From assembly GCA_019022495.1 (NCBI GenBank), contig JAFEKR010000043.1, positions 330,646 to 394,645 on the forward strand: a stretch of DNA of 64,000 bases. The letters run 5' to 3'. The notes beneath the pieces are model-generated. The model searched no databases. It was not told the DNA's origin and saw nothing but the letters and a program-made list of their open reading frames with translations. Each line of letters begins with the position of its first letter. The stretch's first letter is position 1. Origin of the DNA: Epichloe hybrida. Taxonomy: Eukaryota > Ascomycota > Sordariomycetes > Hypocreales > Clavicipitaceae. Below are positions 10,663 through 21,289 of the stretch, in pieces. The position numbers were made by a program, and so were the translations under genes.

Positions 10663-13600
10663 CGACATTACAGGGTACAAATTGTATGTGGAGTTATATA
10701 GGGCGCCTACTTTGTACTATCGCGGCCTACTTCTATGGCTTTTTTTCACCACCTTTACATAAGGGGCCTATCGCAATAGCAGATCTTCCCTTCTATAGCT
10801 TTAATATAATAGATTTATTTTATTTTACTAGTAAATTATATATAATTTTAATATATATTATAACTATATCCTAAAGCACTTAGTTATAGGCATCTAAATC
10901 CTCCTAAATTTGCTAGACTAATAATTAAACCCTCTTCTTACTTAAATTACTTCTTAAAGCTTACTATAAGTATTAGCTTAATAGTAGTAAGATTAGTATT
11001 ATCTAAGATATCCTTAGAGGCTTTATTCCTATGCTTATAAGGAGATTCCTAAGATATTAGTAGTCTTTAAGTACTATTAAGAACTAATATAAGTAGCTTA
11101 AGGGCATTTAGCATGCTTTTTATACTATAGAGAAAAAGACTAGCATAATATATAATAAACATAACAGGTAGCTTTATATAAGTAAGTAAACTACTAATTT
11201 TATTAACTAAATATATAGAAGGTTTAGTAAATATATTATAGCAAAGCCTTTTATTATAAATAAATCTATTATAAGAGAGAAGTAGGCAGAGGTCTTCTTA
11301 GGAGATTATAAAGCTAGTAATATAGTTATTAAAGCCTAAGATACTAAAAGCTTTACTTCTACTAAAAGGGTATAAGAAAAGTTATTAGAAGATAGCTCTA
11401 ATAGGTCTAAAGATAATAAAAATAAGACTTAAAGAGAAGGTACTAATACATAATACCCTAGTAATAGGGCTTATAATCTTATTAAGCTCCTAGATAAAGA
11501 AGATTTACTTAAAGATAATTAGTAGTATTAAAGTTAGTCTTAAACTAATATTATAGAGTAAAGCACTAATAATATAGCTACTTCCTTAACACTAAACCCA
11601 CAAAGCTCTTAAATAAGCTCTACTAGGGCTATACCTACTAGATTATAGCTAAATTTATTACTATAAAGTATATAGAAGCATTAGGCTATAGTATAAGCAA
11701 AAGAGCTCTTAGAGGTAGTATCTAATATTCTTAGGCCTTAAATACAGGGCTTAAGGAGGTATATTATTACCTAAAGAGCTATAGGGGCTAATAATATTAA
11801 GAAGGTAGTTAAGGACTATTAATTATATAGTAAAGAGTTTAGAATAAGTATAATTATTAGAGTTATATTATAGTTAAAGTAAGATTAACTAAATCCTCTA
11901 ATTTAGAACTTATTATTATTAAAAGAGGCGAAGAAAGCGTAAATTAAGTTAAATTTTAGTGTTAATACTATTTACTAGTAGAAGTAAGGCTTTTCATTAA
12001 GGTCTGCGGGCCGTGCATATTTATCACTTTTTAACCCATAATATCATTATTATATTAGTTAGAATTTTATTAATAACGCTATTAAATTCATTAAATATGT
12101 ATCTTTTCGTCTATATTACTACTTTACTAAAGCCTCTAAAGCCACTATGCTATCTTTTTCTAAATTTTATAGCCTATAAGGCCTATAAGAAGTAATAATA
12201 CTTATGTAGTAGCTATTTTAAGTGCTTTACGCTTATTTATAGGTAATAATTCTTTCTCTTTTACTTTAAAGTTATATAGCTCCTTTCCCTATAACTTAAT
12301 AAAGTTAGAGAGGGCTATAATAGCATAGATTATCTTAATTTATATAAGAAATTTATACTTAGTAGTGCTATAGTAAATTATCTTTTACTTTTACTTATAT
12401 TACCTAAAATAACACTCTATAACCGCTTGTAATTATACATACTAGAAGTTAAAGAGCTCCTTCTTGTTATTAGGGTACTTATAAGCTTCCCTCTAGTCTT
12501 ATAAATAATATTAAACCCTTAAAAACAGCGTAATAAGGCCGTGATATAAGCTAAATCCTAAGTTACTAAGATAAAATTAGCCTTAAGGGATTATAAAGAA
12601 CTTTAAGAACGCTATCTATAATAAGGTACTATTATTAATAGAATCTTTAGTGCTTACTAGTATATAGAGGAATAATTCCTTAAAGCTTATAGCTACTAGT
12701 ATATTTTATAAGATATTATTCTTCCTTAACTAGTATCTCTGCTACTAATTTAGTAAAATAAATACTAGTATATATATGCTATTAATAGCACTAATTATAC
12801 TATTAAATTAAAGGAACTTCTTATTTAGCTTTATAAATAGTAAGACTAACTGTGGCTTTAGCTAATAAATAAAGACTATATATAAATACCTTATTAGATT
12901 AATAAGCTTATAAAAAATTTAAGATACTAATGCTTAGGATAGTAGAAATTAAGACCCTATATTCCTCTATAGCTTATTATACGCATAAATCTATAAGAAG
13001 ATTATTACCTTCTGCTTAATTAATTAATATTATAAAGAGCTTACTAAGGTATTAATATAAAGCTAGTTATAGAGCTTAAGGAAGATCTCCCTTAGCATCT
13101 AATAGAGGATTTCGAATTCCTTCTTTAATATAGATTAAAGGATATATTTATAAAGCTCCTATAATACTATTAGTAATGCCTAGGCGCCTCTAAGGCTAAG
13201 GAGGGTATTATAAGTATTATTATTATAGTTAATATGCTTATAGAGGCAATATAGCCTATATAGGGCTCTTTATAGTAAGCCTAGCTTTTAAAAACACTAT
13301 AAAATTAATATTATAAGCTAAAGGTTATTATTAGTATCTTTATCTATAATAAATTAATTAATTAAGAGGTTATAGACCCTAAGAAACATTATTATAGCTT
13401 ATAGCTAGGTATAAACTTTGCACTAGTGTAAACTTTACCTAGGTATAATATAAAGTATATGGTTTATACCTAGAAAATAGTAGAATTTGCTTTTTTCTTA
13501 GTATCTAAGCCTATTATAGGTATTTATATAGCCCTAGTTAAAAAGATATATTATAAATAAGGGTGGTTGTGGTGTTTATATAATTTAGATAAAGTTCTAT

Positions 13601-13664
13601 AAATTTCTATGGATCTTGGCTAATAAAAATGGCTAGCGCGTCCGCTTATGTGCATTTTGCACTC

Positions 13665-13698
13665 GTGTAAAGTTTGCACTGGCTCGTGGATCAGGCCC
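13665..13698 (-). repeat. Right terminal inverted repeat
   Basis: This is the inverted partner of 10629-10662. The two mismatches are transitions of the kind RIP makes. TTA follows immediately at 13699-13701. Confidence 0.85.
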
Positions 13699-13701
13699 TT
13701 A

Positions 13702-15340
13702 ACGAGGAAGAAATCCACCGTCCATTTCTGCAGTGGGGTGGAGCTCGCTCCTTTCCCCTTGTCACATGTCACGTGACGTAGGATGCCTTTGTGCCCACAG
13801 TCAGTAGCTCAGACAAGAGCAGAAAACAACTTTTAATTTCCTACACACTCACATCCCTCCTGCGTGGGAGCTCTGTATCATCTGCTAGCGAGTCTAGTTT
13901 GGAAACTTGGGCGTCTTTCAAAATCCGGTTGAGCGTTTGCGAAACCTATCGCTCTTTTGGCACAGTTCTTGTGATACTTCGAAGCGACTTCACAAGCTCC
14001 TGAGCCATGTTTTGACCTGCTAAGTTTGAAACCGTGGAGGGGACTGACGTGAATGTGTATGTCGCAATGGTGTCCAAAGTCTGTCACTGTCTAAAAATAG
14101 TGGTCCACTAAACTCCAAACTAAAGAAGTTTTTTCTTGCTAGTCTCCTGGTCCTACTCAGCTTCACAGGACACAAGCCACCCCTTTTGGCAGCCGTTGGT
14201 CAACGTGACAAGAGAATAGATGCATCTGTGGGCTTTCGCCAGATGGGCCGACGGCCTCCTTGGCCATGTTAAATGTGACTATGGGGTCCACGTCTCGCTG
14301 CGAAGCATCAAGGGCGGGATAAAAAAAAAGTGGTCATCATCTTCTCGGGGCCCGTGGCAGTCAATAAAAACCCACAAGACATGGTGGAAGAGATATTCAA
14401 TGTGCAAAAGAAACTGGTCCTATTTAGTCTCGTAGGAAACAATCTACCTCTGGCGGCAGCCAACGGCCTCTCTCGCCATGTCGAATGTAACGCAGGCTAT
14501 TGAGAGTGAGCTCAAAAGAATGATGATTGTGTTCTCGGGGCCCACACTGGTCGATGAAAGATCCTGTTGCACGAAAAAAGAGGCGCAGCCGACTGGTCAC
14601 TAATTTGTGCGTGAATCATCCCCTATATGCCTTGCGACAGATCCAGGAAGGGTGATGGAAGAAATGACGACTTGGCCCGGGAGGCCCTTGAGGTCTGACT
14701 GGTTTCTTAGGACTGACGAGTCCCTTGGCGATACCTGTGAAGGGTCGTGAAAGGATGCAGGCGGTGGCAAAGAGTGATCAGAAGAGAAGATGAAGATGAA
14801 TTGCTCTCTAGAAATTCCCGGAATCGAATAGAGGGAAAAGGGAAGCTTATCATAAGCTTCAAATCTATCAACAAGTGAATCTAGGTCTTCAAACGAAGCC
14901 TACGATGAAACGCGACAACAAACGCGATGCGGGAATCTGCATCATCAAACGAAGGGGGATGACGGGAGTGATGCCTTAGATTTGGAGCTTCGATGTGAGC
15001 CTGCGATATCCTCAACGAGGGTCTTACGTTGATTTTTTACTTCTCTAATAATCAAGACATTGTTACTCTGCGGGAGCGTGAGAGTCATGGTCGAGAAGTA
15101 ATCTAAGGAGACTATGAGATTATTGCCAATACAAACAGACTAGGGCAAGGCAAGTAATCAGGGCATCGTCAATATTCAATTTAAGAAAACACGAGGAACA
15201 ATCCGTACATAGCTCAACCTGCAAAAATACCGCCTCCCCCCCAATTAGACCAGATTGACTGATGAAAGCACATATCAAGCAAAACAAATCAACGCAGTCA
15301 TATGAAATCCAAGCACCGCAGCGCGACTAGAGTGCCACCA
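13702..15340. other. Gene-poor region with diverged direct repeats
   Basis: No gene is supported. Two diverged direct copies are visible at about 14251-14370 and 14461-14560. Both contain CGGCCTC followed by GCCATGT and later TTCTCGGGGCCC, which suggests an old tandem duplication. CACGTG-type palindromes occur near 13770. An AAGCTTATCATAAGCTT palindrome lies near 14840-14860. The last part is the 3' flank of the minus-strand gene at 15341. Confidence 0.4.
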
Positions 15341-16918
15341 TCACATCCAACTGACCCTGACTTGAACCTTGCCATATTCGCCGGTCATATTGAACGACTG
15401 CGATTGAAAAAGCTGAGGAGCAAAGGTCCAAGATCCCGAGGCGATTTCATCGTCGGCCGAGAGAGAATCATGATCAAACAAATTGACGTGAATGTAAAGT
15501 CTTGCATCCATGGGCACAGCCAGATTTGACCTCGCCAGAGGAATCGGCTGGCCCGGGCTCACTTTGGCGGTTTGGGCATTCGAGGTGTGTAAAAGATCAA
15601 TCTGGGTGTCGTAGGCAGAAGAGTTGGCAAAGACCCATCCATAGACATTGGCAGGGTCTTCGTCATCGCCGTTGATCAGAATCAACTCGATCTGCGCCTC
15701 TGCAGCGTTGCTCAAGACGACGTAGCTGATCGCCAGGGCCCCGTCCCTACCACTGACAGTATCAGTTCGGACGGTGCCAAGCACATTCGTTGGGTCGTAG
15801 GCATTCCACCCAGTCACGCCCACGCTGATTTGATCGTCCCGGGTCAAGACGTCGTAGTCAAGGACGTTGAAATTGAAATTAAAGTCTCCAGCGGCCGAAA
15901 TGGCTCGTTGGGGGCCGGTCAACTTCAGTTTGTCGTTTACCGAGATTTGCTGATAATCTGTTTGCTGATGCTGGAAAAGGGCGTAGCCTCGCATGGCATC
16001 TGTTGCTGTAATTGAACCATACGCCTCTACTGAGCTTCCCCGACTGAGGCTTGTGCACTGTATGGAGAAGACCTCTACCAGAGGTCTCCCATCAAGGACC
16101 AGGGCACCCGATGCTGCAGCCGCGGCCGCAGCTGGGGCTGGAGCCGATGCCATTTCGACTTCTCTGCGAGACCTGGGGCTCGCTGAACCACCCGCGTTCT
16201 GGCGCAGCAAGATGGCAATGACAGTAATGGCCTGTGCTAGAGTATCAATTTGCATACCATTCGGCACCTGGAGCTGGAATGGTGCCTGCGGAAAGTTGTC
16301 TGAACGGAGGATTGCGTTGGAAACAAGACCCCAGCCGTTCTCAAAATCCAGCATCTGTGAGCTGGGTATGAGTCCCCCTGTGGTGTAGGTACTGCCAATC
16401 TGGTTGCTTATCCAGGAGAACCGTGTAGACTCGCACACCATCTGTATGACAATGATCAGTGCTCGAGCTCTCGCAACGTTATCCCCAGAAGTTGCGAGAT
16501 CGTTGACAGCCGTGTTGAGCGGGGCCTGGCCGAGGCGGATTTGATCTCTATCTTCCCCAGCAACCCTTGTCAGGCCCATGTAGTTCCCTGTGAACAGCAG
16601 GAACTCAGACCCGGTGACAAGATGCAGGTCTCCGCCGTTCGCAAACTCAAACCATTGCACACCCGCCTCGTTGCGGTATGCTTCAAGATAGAGGTTGTCT
16701 CTACGAAGTCTGAGCCGGACAGCGGCCTGAGCAGTGCGCAGTACCACGTCAAAAAATCGTGTTGGTGGGTTGACTTGGGGGAACAGAACGGGAATTGAAT
16801 GAGATAGGTTATTGGGATCTGCAGCGCGTGTACGGATCTGAGCGATGAAGCTTCGATATCCGTCTCCGGAGCTGGCCACAAGAAACACCACCTCGAAGTC
16901 GACTGGTGCGGCAGCCAT
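15341..16918 (-). CDS. Ribosome-inactivating protein (rRNA N-glycosidase) fused to DUF6598-like domain
   Basis: This is a single-exon gene of 525 codons. Residues about 5-240 look like a RIP catalytic domain, which in this family removes one adenine from the sarcin-ricin loop of large-subunit rRNA and stops translation. The five signature residues are present: Y81, Y113 (G-N-Y-M-G-L), E163 and R166 (C-E-S-T-R-F), and W196 (N-G-W-G). An Ala/Pro-rich linker covers about 256-271. Residues about 280-522 match my memory of DUF6598, with V-E-V-F-S-I, Y-G-S-I-T-A-T-D, L-K-L-T-G-P-x-R-A and a late G-W-V-F segment. That domain is known mainly from grasses, where it can follow a RIP domain. No signal peptide or membrane segment is visible: the first strand of the RIP fold starts almost at the initiator Met. 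The frame is intact although the gene lies between decayed mobile elements. Activity and secretion route are unproven. Confidence 0.85.
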   Translation of the reverse strand: MAAAPVDFEVVFLVASSGDGYRSFIAQIRTRAADPNNLSHSIPVLFPQVNPPTRFFDVVLRTAQAAVRLRLRRDNLYLEAYRNEAGVQWFEFANGGDLHLVTGSEFLLFTGNYMGLTRVAGEDRDQIRLGQAPLNTAVNDLATSGDNVARARALIIVIQMVCESTRFSWISNQIGSTYTTGGLIPSSQMLDFENGWGLVSNAILRSDNFPQAPFQLQVPNGMQIDTLAQAITVIAILLRQNAGGSASPRSRREVEMASAPAPAAAAAAASGALVLDGRPLVEVFSIQCTSLSRGSSVEAYGSITATDAMRGYALFQHQQTDYQQISVNDKLKLTGPQRAISAAGDFNFNFNVLDYDVLTRDDQISVGVTGWNAYDPTNVLGTVRTDTVSGRDGALAISYVVLSNAAEAQIELILINGDDEDPANVYGWVFANSSAYDTQIDLLHTSNAQTAKVSPGQPIPLARSNLAVPMDARLYIHVNLFDHDSLSADDEIASGSWTFAPQLFQSQSFNMTGEYGKVQVRVSWM

Positions 16919-17800
16919 TGAGGATATATATGTAGATGGGTGGGTGGGGGTGAGTGAGTGAGTATTTACTATTTGATGTGATCAGGGACAGAATTGGATA
17001 TTGAATAAATGAGATGATCGTAGGTCGCCAAGTAAGTTTTCTCTAGCCAGATAATTCGGAGAAAAGAACGACTAATAAGTACCAGCTTCAGTAGTAAGTA
17101 CTGGAAGCCCGATCGCGTCCTCTTGCCATTGAATTGAAGCCTTATCAGCCCCCATCAGGCTCTTACGATATTCCGTTGTATGTATGCAGTGATGCATCAC
17201 ACATATTCTGCACACTTTGGCCTGAACCTTCCCTTTTCCTCTTTGCCTGCTTCAGCCACCACCGCATGTGTAACGCAATAAAGCAAGGGGAGAAAATGCA
17301 ATGAAGCAGTGGGCTCGTAGCATTTCATAAGAAAATCCACTTGCTGAAACATATCTGTCCATCTTCTTCATTATGAACAGTGACCATTTACACCATGGAC
17401 TCATTTGTATGCTATTATTGCATGCTATTTTTTCTTGGCAACAAGCTTTGGTCTTGCCTTGTCAAGCTCGCATTCGTGTGGCATTCTTGAACTCTTGCGT
17501 CGGCGAATTGAAGGTGTCTGACCGACTGATCACGGCATCTTAAAGTGCTTACAACTTCACACAAGCTGACCATGCCCCCAGTTGAAAACCTGACCAGTAA
17601 CACAACAGCTTGAGACTTACACAAAATGACGAGCGGGGTTGGCTTCAAGTGAGATGTTGTACAATACACCTCCTGATCTATTTTACAAGTCTACAGAGCA
17701 GGAGTATTTAAGCGAATCAGACGTCAGCTAGGAATTGAAAGAACAGGGGTCAGGATTGACAGGTACCTTGAATTATTACGGACTATTTACGAAAAAAATA
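16919..17800. other. Upstream region of the RIP-like gene
   Basis: No supported gene. It contains a short GTGAGTGAGTGAGT-type repeat at about 16950-16963 near the start of the minus-strand toxin gene. The promoter of the toxin gene should lie here. Confidence 0.35.
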
Positions 17801-18091
17801 ATGTATCTTTTCGTGGCGCTTAATACGCAAGGAGTCGTCCTCTGGCAAGGCAGTAATTTGATAATCTATGCTGCAAAGTGGGAAGGGTCCCTTGCCCGGA
17901 AATTGAAAAGGATTGGGTCTCACCGCCGAGAAGTTGACATCAGCGACGCGATAGAAATCCTAGCACACATGGTTAATGAACATGGCGGGCCTCTGACCTG
18001 GGGCGCTATAGAATCTCGGGACGAAATTATGTATACACCACTGGATAATAATGCAATTACATGTGTCGCGAAGGCATACATAGAACGATAG
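17801..18091 (+). CDS. Small hypothetical protein, 96 residues
   Basis: This open frame starts at the first in-frame ATG and has good amino-acid composition (charged, with regular helices such as A-A-K-W-E-G-S-L-A-R-K-L-K-R). I do not recognise the family. It may be the remaining part of a longer gene or an accessory gene in this repeat-flanked region. No signal peptide and no membrane segment are seen. Confidence 0.4.
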   Translation: MYLFVALNTQGVVLWQGSNLIIYAAKWEGSLARKLKRIGSHRREVDISDAIEILAHMVNEHGGPLTWGAIESRDEIMYTPLDNNAITCVAKAYIER

Positions 18092-18161
18092 GGATCACCA
18101 GGGATTACCAGTTAAGCACAGTGGCTTAGTTCGTTTTTCTCGTATAATTCAGCCTCCAACT

Positions 18162-18794
18162 TCAGACGCAATATAGATAGCCCATGGGCGCTTGGATATT
18201 TCTCTTCAAGAAATTTGGATCCGCACTTTCGTTATTGTTCGGTCGCAAATTAAGTCTCTCGGGCAAAGGTTTGACTCTCTCGGTCCATCTGGGTAATGTT
18301 TCAAGCCCGCCATGATCAGAGCCGGCATTCTGTGTTCCGCCTCGCCTAAGTCCCTGTTCCAGCTTCCAATTGAACGCATCAACGAGTGCCTCAGCGAAAC
18401 TTGCTAATAGGGCATATCGAACGGGATCGGAGTCTTGAGGATCAGGCATTTCGGATAGCTTCCAGGCCGCTTCAGTGTGGGAGAAGAAATAGTCGGATTC
18501 ATAGCTTAACATGAGGATATTGCCCACACAAAGGTCCTCATAAAGGCGGTAGAGAGAGCAGAGCGGCGTGTCGCGTATGCGGAAAAGGGGGATACTGTGG
18601 AGCTGTAGTATATTAGGTTGAATAAGGATTCGACCTCTGTCTGCTGCAAGCTGAGCAGGCTGCTTAGGGGAAGGGAGTGGAAAATGCCAGGGCAATGGAC
18701 ACAATAGTCTGAACAAAATGTTACGACGATGTGAGCACCTTTTTAGGCGACGAAGTGACGCCCGAAGCTTGAGTGGACTTTGAGGTAGCTGCAT
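18162..18794 (-). CDS. Hypothetical protein, 210 residues
   Basis: This is an open frame with its first ATG at 18794. The N-terminal third is rich in Arg, Pro and Leu and may be non-coding or spliced. The middle (about residues 90-160) looks like a real folded domain with L-Y-R-L-Y-E-D-L-C, an acidic D-P-Q-D-S-D-P-V-R-Y-A-L-L segment and aromatic residues. I do not recognise the family. It is convergent with the small gene at 17801. The true start or an intron could differ from what is given. Confidence 0.4.
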   Translation of the reverse strand: MQLPQSPLKLRASLRRLKRCSHRRNILFRLLCPLPWHFPLPSPKQPAQLAADRGRILIQPNILQLHSIPLFRIRDTPLCSLYRLYEDLCVGNILMLSYESDYFFSHTEAAWKLSEMPDPQDSDPVRYALLASFAEALVDAFNWKLEQGLRRGGTQNAGSDHGGLETLPRWTERVKPLPERLNLRPNNNESADPNFLKRNIQAPMGYLYCV

Positions 18795-19090
18795 TGTAAC
18801 CAAATTGCGGAAAGGTGAAGTGGGTGGAGCGTCGCAGTATGTATACAGCAACGTCACGTTAAAAGAGTGGGACTAGGGGATTATAGATTATCCGACTTTG
18901 CTTATTAATACCTGGAAATAAATGGGCGCCCACCATTAGTGGTAGTCGCCAAATAAATGCCACACGAAAATTAAGAGACAAAAAAGGTGCATGCACAGAA
19001 AGAGATTTGCGGTAGCAGAGGAGATACATAGAGAGGGGTTACTAAAACCGAGGCCGGTCTTGTGTCTCAATCTGTTCTTGCCTCGATTTA

Positions 19091-19449
19091 CTAAATTATA
19101 GCCTCATTTAATTCTTCTTTTTTTCCTTGTCCCTTCTTTCTCGGTTCATGTTCCTTAATTAACTCTGGATGCAACTCCTTCTCTGTAACCCACCAATCCT
19201 CACTTTGCGGACGACCGTCCTAGTGCAGCCGATATTCTACCATGGCATTCCGAGTTCGAGTGCGTAGAACTTCGACTCCATCCTTGAAACCTTGGTAAGT
19301 CTTTTCAAATTGCCTGACGAGGTCTTCGTCCAGTATATTTTCCCTCGGCTCCCAACCATAACTTCCATCTAGCCACCTTAAATAGAACAAATCTTTACCC
19401 CATCTTCCGAGCAAGCAGTCGACTAAATAGGCTTCTTCGTCTATAGATC
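19091..19449 (-). pseudogene. Chromodomain protein relic
   Basis: The minus strand encodes a chromodomain-like core (Y-L-R-W-L-D-G-S-Y-G-W-E-P-R-E-N-I-L) followed by V-E-Y-R-L-H. It then hits a TAG at 19220-19222 exactly where related proteins have tryptophan. After the stop the frame continues with D-G-R-P-x-S-E-D-W-W-V-T-E-K-E-L and ends at 19091. One TGG-to-TAG change explains the break and matches RIP. It sits directly after the end of the DUF3435 relic in the same orientation, so it could once have been a separate gene or a fused C-terminal part. No function now. Confidence 0.7.
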
Positions 19450-20985
19450 TTGCTGGTAGCGTGTTATTGTTTCACCGTGGCTCAGCTCCTTGACTGTGGC
19501 CTCCATTGCCCCAGTGTCTGGTATTGTCAAAAGTTCCGGGTCACAAGTAGTGGTGATCTTACCTCCTGAACCCAGTAGAGGATCAACAAGTACTGATGTT
19601 TCATCCACTTCTGATACAGGCAGCTCGGTCAAAAAAGTCTCGCTCATGTGGCCACAGGATAGTGATTCGATCGAAGGGAAATGAGATCCTTAAGGGCGAT
19701 GATCCATTCAGAGCTTCGTGGCCAGGCTTTTATCTGCAAAGTGCTTGCGAGGCGCACTCGTTCTTCTGGAAGAATGTGGCTAATGCGGTCGAAATGATTC
19801 TGACGCCAATCACACTGTTCATGATCCTCTCGACTGGTCTCATATATGATCTTCTGGGCTGCCTAAAATTCCTTCAGCTTCCTATTCCCGAGCAGTGATC
19901 GTTCTTTGTATGCGGCCTTTCGCTGCAGTTCGAGCTGCGTCTGTTTCTCTAGTGATGTTGGAGTCTCGAGCTCCGAATTGATTTTGTTGATCTTCTCAGT
20001 CAAGGTGAGATATTCTGGGCTTGTCCGCAGCTCCTCTATTTCTCTTGCAGGGAGCGAGAATTGAAGACCAGGGTTTCTCCCTGCTGATGCTGATCGGAAG
20101 TATTCCGCCAAGTCGGTTCGGAGTTTCATACCAAGATAACTTCCTGCGCCATCTACAGTAGAGACACTGCCCAGATATTTATTGACAAGTACGTTAGTGT
20201 TGTTCTGTGACGCAAATCGCAGCACTTGGCCGAGTGAATGGCCATTATCTATAAAGATGTTAGTTATCTGCGTAGCATTACATAGGATAAAAAGTTTACT
20301 TACCATTCACTTTGATAAGAGCTTCGCGGCGTACAGCGTGCAGTCCCAACGGCGCAGTGAAGCCAGCACGATTCCCCCAGTCTGAAAATTGAGAAACCCA
20401 TGATTTTAGATTCTTTAGCTTCGCTCTCGGACCAGTGGAGGACCACTCAGGAAGCACTGGCTTTTCTTGTACATCATCCGCCCATTCGAGTATACGAAAG
20501 TTGCCGTTCTTTGGTGGTTCAAGTACCAAGATTTGTTCAACCGTGTCAAAGTCGGCAAACGCGTTGGATGCAATCACATCGGCCAACCAATGCAACATAG
20601 GTTGCGCAAAAAGAGGTTACTCCCATGTATTACAGAATCTTCGCATCGCACCACGAATACTTCCCGCTGTGGATATCTGTTTCCCATCTTCTTTAGGTAG
20701 TCGCCCCAACTTGAATCGCCCAAGGAATTCAGCAAAATGTTTCAAAGTCTGCATGTCCTGTGGTGTCGACCCTGGAAACTTTTTCTCATGCCTGGAAGCA
20801 AGTTAGCGCCACTAAGGTGATAACGAGTTACCACTCACGCTTCCCATAAGCTAAGCTCGCGGTTGTATCTTTCTATACCCAGTTTCCCTAGGTTCCGTCT
20901 TACTGGGTGCGGGTTGAGTTGAGAGCGGTCGTGCGAAAGGCCATTCAGTATTGCCCTTTCCACAAGCTCATCTGGGTCTTGGGCC
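19441..20985 (-). pseudogene. DUF3435 tyrosine-recombinase-like gene, internally deleted
   Basis: On the minus strand, an N-terminal piece (about 20985-20620, with an intron near 20800-20840) contains M-Q-T-L-K-H-F-A-E-F-L-G-R-F. It ends in a stop at 20617-20619 after N-T-W-E. It resumes at once with the C-terminal half (M-L-H-W-L-A-D-V-I...). That half includes G-L-H-A-V-R-R-E-A-L, where H-A-V-R is the H-x-x-R of tyrosine recombinases, and a downstream K-Y-L-G with the candidate nucleophile Tyr. An intron at 20249-20303 is still perfect. The central part of the usual protein, about 200 or more residues, is missing. Later frames down to 19441 continue the C-terminal tail with stops. DUF3435 includes the captain recombinases of Starship elements but also other proteins. 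This copy cannot be functional. Confidence 0.7.
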
Positions 20986-21289
20986 TTCCGCCCACGTCGC
21001 TTCGTGAAAGACATCGAAAATGTTGTAACGAAGGGAGGAGTGCGTGAAATGTGATGGTGTCACTTGATATTCCCTCAATATCTGCACGATGGAAGTCCCA
21101 CTGTTAGGATGGACCTCAGTCACGGTCGTGAGGGTGTTTGGCATCTGTTCCAGCCGAGACCCGTACATACAAACCTCGGAAAGTCAAGCAATAGCGCACA
21201 TACTGGGATGCGTCTTAACCCTTGATCAGCTAAACACATTTCTGTTCAGAAATACCACAAGCAGAAAGCTTTTGTGGACATTCATGCTT

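Larger units (their letters stand above)
10629..13698. mobile_element. 3.07-kb TIR DNA transposon, Harbinger-like termini, RIP-degraded
   Basis: The ends are inverted repeats of at least 34 bp starting GGGCCTGATCC (10629-10662 and 13665-13698). They differ at two positions, both G on the left versus A on the right copy read outward-in. The element is flanked by TTA on both sides (10626-10628 and 13699-13701). A 3-bp T-(T/A)-A target duplication with a GGG-start terminus is typical of PIF/Harbinger elements, so that superfamily is suggested. The interior is extremely AT-rich with stops in all frames, and no transposase domain could be read. It is not autonomous now. Direction of the lost transposase is unknown. 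Confidence 0.8.

Noticed and set aside
13791..14087. Possible N-terminal exon of a NACHT-type gene on the minus strand
   Set aside because: A short M-A-Q-E-L-V start exists, but it hits a stop after 20 codons and no following exon matched a known family.
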